A model generated the notes under the pieces. It made no database searches. It saw only the letters and a program-made list of their open reading frames with translations, and was not told the origin of the DNA. Shown piece after piece: positions 1-6,625 of a stretch of DNA of 64,000 nucleotides; the stretch's first letter is position 1; every line of letters starts with the position of its first letter. Both the position numbers and the translations under genes were made by a program. The stretch comes from Lachnospiraceae bacterium. GTDB taxonomy: Bacteria; Bacillota; Clostridia; Lachnospirales; Lachnospiraceae. The stretch spans positions 62,001-126,000 of the forward strand of contig JAGBEO010000006.1 in the NCBI GenBank assembly GCA_017936885.1, given 5' to 3'.

Positions 1-1190
1 TGTTTATGTGTCTGCGCTTCTCCTGAAATACCGGGCAATACCTCCAGCGGATTCACATAGAAGAATTTCGTACCGTCCAACTGCATACCCGCAAGCACGC
101 AGTTGTATAACGCACGCTCCATCGTATCTGCATATTTCCCGTTACTTTCCAGATAAAGCATCTTATTTGAGAAGAAAATCAAACCGATAGCTGCACAAGT
201 CTCCGCATATGCCGTATCATTCGGTAAATGATAATCTTTCGTAAATGCCTCTCCCTCATAAGCGGAACCAATTGCACCTGTTACATACATTCTGCTCTGG
301 TTAATATTATTCCAAAGAGTCTTACAGGCTTCTGTCAAACTGCTGTCTCCTGTTTCCATCGCAGCATCTGCCATACCTGTATAGAGATAAACCGCTCTTA
401 CCGCATGTCCCACAGCCTTGTCCTGTTTTCTTACCGGTGCTCCGTTCTGAGCATACTCCTTATCCTCCGGATGAGCACCCCATACAGTCCAGTTTCTTTT
501 CTCTTTTTCCTTTGTAAAATATTCACTGTCCACACCGCGCACATTAATGAAATGCAGAGCCAGTTCCTTATATTTATCTTCCTTCGTGCAGCGGTAAAGT
601 CTCATTAATGCAAGTTCAATCTCAGGATGGCCGGGATACCCTTCCGCACCTTCTTCAATGAAATGTTTATAGATATGATCCGCCATACCGCACATAATCT
701 CTAACAGTCTGGATTTGCCGGTGCACTCTGCATAAGCAACTGCCGCTTCTATCATATGACCCGCACAGTATAACTCATGGGCTTCATGAAGATTTGTCCA
801 TCTTTTGTCAGGCTCTTTTACCGTGAAATAAGTATTCAGATAACCATCCTTCTGCTGTGCCTCACCGATCAATTCGATAATATCATCACATCTCTTCTCT
901 AAGTCCGCATCCGGGTTCTGAGCCAGGGAGTAGGCTGCTCCCTCTAACCACTTAGCTACATCGCTGTCCTGAAATACCATGCCATAGAATTCACCGTCAC
1001 ATTGTCCGGTCTTGATTTTTCTGGCTGCCATACGGAAATTTTCGATGCAGTGACTCTTCTCCGCACCCTCGATCTGATCATTTAATGCTTTCTCCTGATA
1101 GGGAAGCACCACATCTTTTACAAGCTTCTCATATCTGTCAAAAAAACCGTTGCACACTTCAAATTTCTTTACTAATTTTAAATCACCCAT
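1..1190 (-). CDS. GH127 (DUF1680) beta-L-arabinofuranosidase, partial
   Basis: Reading leftward from ATG at 1190 (preceded by GGAGGG), the frame stays open for 396 residues to the window edge, so the C-terminal part is missing. The translation follows the HypBA1/DUF1680 family closely: HGMVFQDSD-like GMVFQDSDVAKWLE near residue 75, AQQKDGYLNTYF, EGYPGHPEIELAL, VTGAIGSAYEGEAFTKDY and PNDTAYAETCAA. The Glu in ETCA corresponds to the family's catalytic acid/base region. The cysteine cluster that binds zinc and holds the nucleophile lies beyond the edge. GH127 enzymes release beta-L-arabinofuranose from plant glycans. No signal peptide is visible, so a cytoplasmic enzyme acting on imported oligosaccharides is inferred. 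The upstream AraC gene probably controls it. Confidence 0.9.
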   Translation of the reverse strand, partial: MGDLKLVKKFEVCNGFFDRYEKLVKDVVLPYQEKALNDQIEGAEKSHCIENFRMAARKIKTGQCDGEFYGMVFQDSDVAKWLEGAAYSLAQNPDADLEKRCDDIIELIGEAQQKDGYLNTYFTVKEPDKRWTNLHEAHELYCAGHMIEAAVAYAECTGKSRLLEIMCGMADHIYKHFIEEGAEGYPGHPEIELALMRLYRCTKEDKYKELALHFINVRGVDSEYFTKEKEKRNWTVWGAHPEDKEYAQNGAPVRKQDKAVGHAVRAVYLYTGMADAAMETGDSSLTEACKTLWNNINQSRMYVTGAIGSAYEGEAFTKDYHLPNDTAYAETCAAIGLIFFSNKMLYLESNGKYADTMERALYNCVLAGMQLDGTKFFYVNPLEVLPGISGEAQTHK

Positions 1191-1397
1191 TGTACACCCT
1201 CCATTTTATACGCTCTCTATTCATCCTTGACTGCGAACCTTTTGCATACCCCGCTTACCGGAAATATCTTATCCTTTCATGACGCTTCCCTTTGTGCGGT
1301 GCTGTTCTCCCGCTGTCCTTATAATATGTATTATAATCTTATATATTTGCTTATAAAATGGATTATTTTCTCTACTTTTTGTATTATTTTCCGAAAA

Positions 1398-2255
1398 TCA
1401 TATTCCTGGCACGTAAGTCCTTCGATACTCACTGGGAGAACAGCCCCTCTCCCGGCGAAATACTTTACTGAAATAGAAGACATCCGAAAACCCGCTAAGC
1501 TGTGCAATCTCAGCAATAGGCTTATTGGTTTCCTTCAATAACTGTTCCGCTTTGCGAAGCCGGAGCGTACACTGATACTCTTTAATCGTCTGTCCTGTAG
1601 CCTCTTTAAATAAAGTTCCGGCATATTTATATGAAAGTCCGCAGATATCCTCTATATCCTGAGAATGGAACCCTTCTATATAATGTACCCTGATATATTC
1701 CCGCATCTGTTTCACATACTCACTGCCTACAGAATCATCCTGCGCGCTTTTGGCACACTCTAAAAATATCTGCCATAATCTGACGGACGCCTGCGGGATA
1801 TTTCCATGAATATGAGCGTCAATCATTTTCTCAAAATCTCTTTTGATCTGTTTCTGCTCGCCGCAGTCAGTCAGTTTCGGTAATATGATATATTTTTCAT
1901 TCGCTTTTCTATCCAAGCATACCTTTGTATCATAATAGATGCCGCACGGAAGCTCTTCCATCTGCGGCGCCGGTTCCTCACAGTAGAAATGTGCATAATA
2001 CCACGCCGAACCCGTCTCGAAGGGCTTCTCTCCCCAATGATGTACGCCGCTTTTCAGGAAAAAGACCTGATGCGGAAGAATCCGGTAGGTGACTCCATCC
2101 TCTATGATCTCCATCGATCCCTGCAGGAGATAAATCGCCACATGAAAAGGCACGGTTCTGTCTGCGTGGATCATGGTTCCTAATGTGATACTGTAGTCTG
2201 CCTCGCATATAAAGGGCATGGCATTGCATGGGATTTTAAGCACGTGCTTGTCCAT
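1398..2255 (-). CDS. AraC-family transcriptional regulator with cupin sensor domain
   Basis: 285 residues. The N-terminal ~150 residues look like an AraC-type cupin ligand-binding domain (FHVAIYLLQGSMEI, PHQVFFLKSGVHHWGE). The C-terminal ~100 residues form the paired helix-turn-helix domain, including QDIEDICGLSYKYAGTLFKEATGQTI and the signature IAEIAQLSGFSDVFYFSKVFRRERGCSPSEYR. The start ATG has AGAAAGGA upstream. It lies directly upstream of the GH127 gene on the same strand with a 207-bp gap, the usual arrangement for a regulator that senses a sugar and activates its neighbouring glycosidase. The ligand is not known; arabinose or an arabinoside is an inference from context. Confidence 0.9.
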   Translation of the reverse strand: MDKHVLKIPCNAMPFICEADYSITLGTMIHADRTVPFHVAIYLLQGSMEIIEDGVTYRILPHQVFFLKSGVHHWGEKPFETGSAWYYAHFYCEEPAPQMEELPCGIYYDTKVCLDRKANEKYIILPKLTDCGEQKQIKRDFEKMIDAHIHGNIPQASVRLWQIFLECAKSAQDDSVGSEYVKQMREYIRVHYIEGFHSQDIEDICGLSYKYAGTLFKEATGQTIKEYQCTLRLRKAEQLLKETNKPIAEIAQLSGFSDVFYFSKVFRRERGCSPSEYRRTYVPGI

Positions 2256-2485
2256 TTCAGAGTCCTTTCTATCGCATATCTGCTGTGTCCGGTTTTATTG
2301 ACCGATCGATTCAAATAGGATTAAACATTTTTTACCTTAACGTTATTTCTATTATATAAAGAACCTTCGAGGTTCGTCTACTGTGCCGCCTAATGATTCC
2401 TGATTTTATTTTTGGATAGAAACTCTGTTGTACAAAGGCACATACAAAATCGGTCGATATTCCGTCTTAAAAAGTGCTTTGATAA

Positions 2486-2514
2486 TTGAATAAGGATTGA
2501 TACTATGATATAAT
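2486..2514 (+). promoter_or_regulatory. Sigma-A-type promoter for the small ORF at 2539
   Basis: TTGAAT (2486-2491), a 17-bp spacer, and a perfect TATAAT (2509-2514). It lies 25 bp upstream of the TTG start of a 49-residue ORF with a good ribosome site, so position and sequence agree. Confidence 0.55.
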
Positions 2515-2538
2515 ACCACTTGAAAAGGTGGTGATAAT

Positions 2539-2688
2539 TTGAATAACGAGGTTAATAATATGACAGACGAACAATTTGAAACCTATAACAAATTATTAGA
2601 ATTGGTTGAGACACTGATCGATCAATTACCGGACGAAAAGAAAAATGAATATAAACAAAAAAAGAATGATATACTTCTAAAAAAGTAA
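2539..2688 (+). CDS. Small charged protein, 49 residues, TTG start
   Basis: Not recognised. The frame begins at TTG 2539, which has an AAGGTGG ribosome site about 7 nt upstream; the in-frame ATG at 2560 has none, so TTG is preferred. The peptide is rich in Glu, Lys and Asn (ending DILLKK), has no membrane segment or cysteine, and looks largely helical. A canonical promoter sits just upstream. It stands alone on the plus strand between leftward genes. Small acidic/basic helical proteins of this kind are often regulators or adaptors, but nothing here shows a function. Confidence 0.5.
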   Translation: MNNEVNNMTDEQFETYNKLLELVETLIDQLPDEKKNEYKQKKNDILLKK

Positions 2689-2792
2689 AATAGAATATTT
2701 TAAACGAATCATTTTAGCAACTCAAAACAAACATCTAAGGTATAAAATCTTATCGAATTACCATAACATTATATCCAAAAATAATCACAGAA

Positions 2793-2820
2793 ACAGCCGC
2801 ACCCATGAAGATGCGGCTGT
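2793..2820 (-). terminator. Probable terminator downstream of flagellin
   Basis: A 9-bp perfect stem (2793-2801 with 2812-2820, ACAGCCGCA/TGCGGCTGT) with a 10-nt loop. Read leftward it is followed by a T-rich but interrupted tract. It is about 180 bp beyond the flagellin stop. The rest of 2689-3002 shows nothing else clear. Confidence 0.45.
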
Positions 2821-3002
2821 CTGTGAGTCTGTCTGAAAGACTCATGATAATACACTACATTTCGCAATAAACTCCTGTTTATCCCTTTATCTGATTTCAA
2901 ATAAGCATTTCGCCCTACTTATCCGAAACTTACTTAACCAACCTTATACGATTGGGATAAACCATTACTACTATTTTTCTTACTCTATCATGTTATGCTA
3001 CA

Positions 3003-4985
3003 TTAGCCGAGTAAGGACAATGCCAACTGATTAGACTGGTTTGCCTGAGACAGCATGGATGTACCTGCCTGCTGTAAGATATTGTTGTTGGAGTATTTAA
3101 CCATCTCTGTAGCAATATCTGTATCACGAATCTGTGCCTCAGCAGAAGTTGTATTCTCAACAACATTGTCCAAGTTGTTAATGGTATGCTCTAATCTGTT
3201 CTGAACTGCACCGAGTGCGGAACGCTGGGAAGAAACCTTCGCAACAGCATCTGCAATAGCATCGATTGCGTATGTGGCTGCCATACCTGTCTTATCCTTG
3301 ACATTGATATCCTTAATTCCAAGTCCTGCAGTATCCAGAGAACTGATGTCAACATTGATCTTATTTGTCATATCGGCATCAGCACCTACATGAAGGTTAA
3401 ATGCAAGAGCATCTTTTACTTCCACAGATCCTTTCGTGATTTCGAAAGTACCATCATTGTTATTCTTAACCGTAGCGGCTGTATCTGTTCCGATGGAAGA
3501 AGCTTTCGCAAGTTCTTCACCAATCATTTCCAGAGCTTTAGCCTTAGAAATAACACCATCCTTAGCAGAAGCGGCATCACCGATTACGCTGTAGGCTGTT
3601 CCGACCGCGCCCGGTGTTCCGACTGTAATTCCCTTAGAAACAGCAATAGCCTTTGCAGTATTATGAGTATCTGCAACACCAAACTTAACAGAATCGCCAT
3701 CCTTGATATTGTTCAGGATATCGGCAACAGTATAAGTATTCTTTACCGCGTCTGTCGCAGCACCAACTGTAAATGTATTAGTTGAGCCATCTCTGGTGAT
3801 TTCAACCTCATCGCCCTCGCCGAGTGCATTTACCAGATCAGCAATGTCAGAAGCTGCTTTCGGCTCACTGGCTGTCAGAGTAGTTGTCTTTCCGCCGACA
3901 GTAATCGTATCACCGGCAGACGGTGTTGCTGTATTATCCACATTAGCAACGGCCGCTGTCAACGTTGCAACAGTTGGTGTAGTAGTTAAATTAGCATCCA
4001 GAATACTAATTTCAGCATTAAGAGCTGTATTCTCTAAAGCGTCTACTACTTCAATATTACAAGCTTTTCCAGCAGAGTCTTTTGTGAGAGTAACTGTCTC
4101 ACCGGCAGCTAATGCCTGCTTTACAACTTCTTGTGCATCACCCTTCAATAATTTACCGTCTGCCGCCGCTGCTGCCACTTCATAAGATTCAGTCGATCCG
4201 TCAGCATGTGTAATTGTAAATGCGGTTTTGCCATCTACATATAAAGCAGCATCATTTACCGCTTTATTTACAATTGTATAAGTTTTTCCACTTTCTGCAT
4301 CCGTGAAACTGTCTCCAACCTTTACCGTCTCAGCGCCAAGTTCGCCTGCAGTTGTGCCGGTTGCTTCTGTACTGATTACATAATCTTCGACTGACTTATC
4401 ATTTGTACCGGAGCCAATCTCATATTCCTTACCGGCAATCGTGATCTTATCGCCTACCTCAAGCTTGCTGTCCACCGTAAAGGTAGCTGTGTTGCCATTA
4501 TCAATAAGCTTGCCGTCTATACCGGCATCATGGGCATTTACCTTCATGTCAGATGCAGTTCCCTCTGCATTGCCTTTCAGAAGATAAATTTCATTGAACT
4601 TCGTTGTCTCCGCAACACGATCGATTTCTGTGGTCAACTGGTCGATTTCATCCTGAATCGTCTGACGGTCAGATTCGGACTGTGTACCATTGGAAGCCTT
4701 TACTGCCAGCTCATTCATACGCTGTAACATATCATGAACTTCTGTCAGAGCACCTTCTGCTGTCTGCACCGCACTGATACCGTCCTGTGCATTTGTAGAA
4801 GCCTGTGTAAGACCTCTGATCTGCTTTCTCATCTTCTCGGAAATTGCAAGGCCTGCTGCATCATCTGCTGCACGGTTGATCTTATAACCGGATGATAACT
4901 TCTCTGTGGACTTAGCCTGTGCGCTTGTTGTAATACCAAGCATTATGTTAGCATTCATTGCTGTAATGTTGTGTTTTACTACCAT
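3003..4985 (-). CDS. fliC: Flagellin with long variable central domain
   Basis: 660 residues from ATG 4985, which has AAGGAGG eight bases upstream; earlier in-frame codons lie in the leader and lack a ribosome site. The N-terminal ~150 residues are the conserved D0/D1 helices (HNITAMNAN, STEKLSSGYKINRAADDAAGLAISEKMR, TQSESDRQTIQDEI). The last ~90 are the C-terminal D1/D0 helices (SSQRSALGAVQNRLEHTINN, ending MLSQANQSNQLALSLLG). Between them about 420 residues rich in Ala, Thr, Asp and Gly form a large surface-exposed variable region; typical flagellins of this group are about 270-500 residues. This is the filament subunit. The leader contains CsrA-type hairpins, and csrA lies immediately upstream on the same strand. 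Confidence 0.95.
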   Translation of the reverse strand: MVVKHNITAMNANIMLGITTSAQAKSTEKLSSGYKINRAADDAAGLAISEKMRKQIRGLTQASTNAQDGISAVQTAEGALTEVHDMLQRMNELAVKASNGTQSESDRQTIQDEIDQLTTEIDRVAETTKFNEIYLLKGNAEGTASDMKVNAHDAGIDGKLIDNGNTATFTVDSKLEVGDKITIAGKEYEIGSGTNDKSVEDYVISTEATGTTAGELGAETVKVGDSFTDAESGKTYTIVNKAVNDAALYVDGKTAFTITHADGSTESYEVAAAAADGKLLKGDAQEVVKQALAAGETVTLTKDSAGKACNIEVVDALENTALNAEISILDANLTTTPTVATLTAAVANVDNTATPSAGDTITVGGKTTTLTASEPKAASDIADLVNALGEGDEVEITRDGSTNTFTVGAATDAVKNTYTVADILNNIKDGDSVKFGVADTHNTAKAIAVSKGITVGTPGAVGTAYSVIGDAASAKDGVISKAKALEMIGEELAKASSIGTDTAATVKNNNDGTFEITKGSVEVKDALAFNLHVGADADMTNKINVDISSLDTAGLGIKDINVKDKTGMAATYAIDAIADAVAKVSSQRSALGAVQNRLEHTINNLDNVVENTTSAEAQIRDTDIATEMVKYSNNNILQQAGTSMLSQANQSNQLALSLLG

Positions 4986-5012
4986 ACTGTTTTCCTCCTT
5001 GATTTTGCATGA

Positions 5013-5030
5013 CGGCAAATCCGTTTGCCG
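5013..5030 (-). promoter_or_regulatory. Leader hairpin with GGA loop, CsrA-type site 1
   Basis: On the flagellin mRNA: a perfect 7-bp stem CGGCAAA/TTTGCCG closing the tetraloop CGGA. GGA exposed in a hairpin loop is the hallmark of CsrA binding. It lies about 27 nt upstream of the start codon, next to the AAGGAGGA ribosome site, which itself holds GGA. Confidence 0.6.
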
Positions 5031-5072
5031 CATTATTGTTTTGATTTTCAGAGTTTGCAGAGCAAATCTCTG

Positions 5073-5097
5073 CATTTAGCTGCTTTCCGGCTAAATG
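5073..5097 (-). promoter_or_regulatory. Leader hairpin with GGA loop, CsrA-type site 2
   Basis: On the flagellin mRNA: a perfect 8-bp stem CATTTAGC/GCTAAATG with the loop CGGAAAGCA, again presenting GGA. A third small hairpin (GCAGAG/CTCTGC, 5057-5073) lies between the two GGA hairpins. In Bacillus subtilis, CsrA represses hag through two GGA sites in its leader; the same layout is visible here. Confidence 0.55.
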
Positions 5098-5138
5098 TTT
5101 TATAATAATCCCAAAGCCCCCAGGATTGCTTCGGGTTA

Positions 5139-5435
5139 TTATCTTCTTAAATCTGAAGCTTGTACTGATCTCTTATTCTTAAGCTCATCATTCATGACAA
5201 TCCGCTTCTTCCGATACTTCTCCGGCAAATCCGGTACTGCGTAATAATGCGGAAGACTTGCTTTCTCTTTTTCACTCTCTGCATTTTTCTCAATAACTTT
5301 ACTTCTTACTACATTCAATTCTTTAGGCGCATCTACCATAATCCGCAGATGATTTTTACTGCCGCCTAAAAAGACGATCTTCACATCCTCGCCGATTTGC
5401 AGATATTCTTCTGTACTCACTGTCAGCCTTAACAT
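5139..5435 (-). CDS. csrA: CsrA-like RNA-binding translational regulator with C-terminal tail
   Basis: 98 residues from ATG 5435, which has AGGAGG eight bases upstream. Residues 1-50 match CsrA: MLRLTVSTEEYLQIG (compare the family's MLxLTRKxGExIxIG), IVFLGGSKNHLRIMVDAPKELNVVRSKV. The DAPKEL..VVR segment carries the RNA-binding arginine region. Residues 51-98 form a Lys/Glu-rich tail not found in the ~61-74 residue standard proteins. CsrA dimers bind GGA in hairpin loops and repress translation; the likely target is the adjacent flagellin mRNA. No fliW antagonist gene is present in the window. The 153-bp gap to flagellin shows no clear separate promoter, so co-transcription is likely. Confidence 0.85.
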   Translation of the reverse strand: MLRLTVSTEEYLQIGEDVKIVFLGGSKNHLRIMVDAPKELNVVRSKVIEKNAESEKEKASLPHYYAVPDLPEKYRKKRIVMNDELKNKRSVQASDLRR

Positions 5436-5550
5436 AATCCAAACCTCCTTGCTCTCTTTTTTCCTGGATTGCTTTTCCTTTGAACAGATGCAATCCTCAG
5501 GTATCTTCATAATCTGAAAACCCTCCGGATAAAAAGTGCTGCCCTGCAAT

Positions 5551-5575
5551 GTAACTTTCTGTGTGAAAATGTTAC
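5551..5575 (+). repeat. Left recombination-type site of invertible segment
   Basis: A 25-bp site with two 9-bp half-sites around a 7-bp spacer. Read on the minus strand it begins GTAACATTTTCACACA, 16 bases identical to the site at 6368-6392 on the plus strand. Overall identity is 22 of 25, in inverted orientation, with the asymmetric spacer TCACACA identical. Dyad half-sites flanking a short spacer are the usual core site of tyrosine recombinases. Confidence 0.8.
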
Positions 5576-5638
5576 ATTGGCGCGAACCGTTGTAAAATAA
5601 AAGGAAATATTACATTTTGCAGTAAAGGAGATTATAAG

Positions 5639-6220
5639 ATGAGTACAACTTGCCCCATTAAGAACAGAGACAGCCTGGAAACTTTTAAGAATTACTATTT
5701 GAAAGTAAAACCGAATCTAAGAAATTACACATTGATTATTCTAGGATTAAATACTGCTTTTCGCATCAGCGATTTACTGAGATTACAGTGGAAAGATGTG
5801 TATGACATCAACAAGAAACAATTTCGGGAACACATTGTTTTAATAGAACAAAAAACTGATAAAGAACGTGTAGTTGCTATGAACGACACTGTACTACAAG
5901 TATTAAGTTGTTACTATAAAGCATGTCAGAATTCTGAACAAACTTCCTATCTTTTCCCAAGTGCTAAAAACAAATCCATGTCTATTACCCGCACACAGGC
6001 ATACCGGTTAGTAAAAGAAGCTGCTGTATATACCGGTTTAGAAAAACACGTCAGTTGCCATTCTCTTCGCAAAACCTTCGGATATCACGCGTGGAAACAA
6101 GGTGTCCCTCCGGCAATGCTCATGAATATCTACAATCATTCTTCTTATAAAATCACCAAACGCTATTTATGCATAGAACAGGATGAGCGGGATAATGTAT
6201 ATCGCAGTATTCAGTTATAG
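5639..6220 (+). CDS. Small tyrosine site-specific recombinase, probable inversion enzyme
   Basis: 193 residues, start ATG with AAAGGAG upstream. It has the catalytic domain of the tyrosine recombinase family and lacks an N-terminal core-binding domain, like the FimB/FimE invertases. Catalytic residues are all visible: R42 (TAFRISDLL), K72, H141-x-x-R144 (HSLRK), H167 (YNHSS) and nucleophile Y176 (KRYLCI). It sits wholly inside a segment bounded by inverted dyad sites, so it probably acts on those sites to invert its own segment. Because promoter and gene move together, it should be expressed in both orientations. No strong terminator follows it, so in the flipped state read-through toward csrA is possible. 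Confidence 0.9.
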   Translation: MSTTCPIKNRDSLETFKNYYLKVKPNLRNYTLIILGLNTAFRISDLLRLQWKDVYDINKKQFREHIVLIEQKTDKERVVAMNDTVLQVLSCYYKACQNSEQTSYLFPSAKNKSMSITRTQAYRLVKEAAVYTGLEKHVSCHSLRKTFGYHAWKQGVPPAMLMNIYNHSSYKITKRYLCIEQDERDNVYRSIQL

Positions 6221-6319
6221 ACTGTAAAAAAGGATAACATTTTGTTGAATAATAGAAAAAGTGCTGAGAAAAGCCAAAAATCCGGCTGGAAAAATGATTA
6301 AAAAAATTTTGCAAACCCC

Positions 6320-6346
6320 TAAAGTATATTTGAAATCACCCGATAT
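6320..6346 (+). promoter_or_regulatory. Sigma-28 (SigD/FliA) flagellar promoter
   Basis: TAAA (6320-6323), a 15-bp spacer, then CCCGATAT (6339-6346). The SigD consensus is TAAA-N15-GCCGATAT, so it matches at every position but one. It lies 22 bp inside the right recombination site and reads outward. After inversion it would drive csrA and flagellin. Confidence 0.75.
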
Positions 6347-6367
6347 ATAGTATGTAACGAATAAAAC

Positions 6368-6392
6368 GTAACATTTTCACACAAAATGTTGC
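6368..6392 (+). repeat. Right recombination-type site of invertible segment
   Basis: A 25-bp dyad site: half-site GTAACATTT, spacer TCACACA, second half-site AAATGTTGC. It is the inverted partner of 5551-5575 with three mismatches, all in the outer half-site. Confidence 0.8.
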
Positions 6393-6437
6393 GTTTTTAT
6401 TATACCCTATTTATTAGAAAATATTCCAAAAGAAACA

Positions 6438-6467
6438 TTGACAAGTCCTGTAGAAATGTTGTATTAT
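6438..6467 (+). promoter_or_regulatory. Promoter of tRNA-Pro
   Basis: TTGACA (6438-6443), 18-bp spacer, TATTAT (6462-6467), placing the start about 12 bp before the tRNA. Confidence 0.65.
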
Positions 6468-6485
6468 CATAAATGTCCGTGATAA

Positions 6486-6559
<74 letters not shown>

Positions 6560-6564
6560 CTTTG

Positions 6565-6597
6565 AAAAACCGGAAGCAATTAACTGCTTCCGGTTTT
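6565..6597. terminator. Bidirectional terminator between tRNA-Pro and the MATE gene
   Basis: AACCGGAAGCA pairs with TGCTTCCGGTT across a 6-nt loop, with A-run on the left and T-run on the right, so it can stop both the tRNA transcript and the leftward MATE gene. Confidence 0.8.
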
Positions 6598-6625
6598 CTA
6601 TTTCTATTATTTTTTATCCTGCCTG

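Larger units (their letters stand above)
5576..6367. other. Predicted invertible DNA segment carrying recombinase and sigma-28 promoter
   Basis: About 792 bp between two inverted 25-bp sites. It holds a complete tyrosine recombinase gene and, near its right end, a near-consensus sigma-28 promoter reading rightward. Inversion would place that promoter about 15 bp before the left site, reading into csrA and flagellin. In the present orientation it points toward tRNA-Pro and no clear promoter faces csrA. Extra single half-site-like sequences occur at 5609-5617 (ATTACATTT) and 6234-6242 (ATAACATTT). The design parallels Salmonella Hin, with a tyrosine rather than serine recombinase. That it actually inverts is inference. 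Confidence 0.7.

Noticed and set aside
2361..2375. Small hairpin GAACC-TTCGA-GGTTC upstream of the AraC gene
   Set aside because: Only a 5-bp stem, no T-run, no partner site; likely chance.
3390..4727. Open frames on the plus strand within the flagellin gene
   Set aside because: They have no ribosome sites, no recognisable domains and lie antisense to a clear flagellin.
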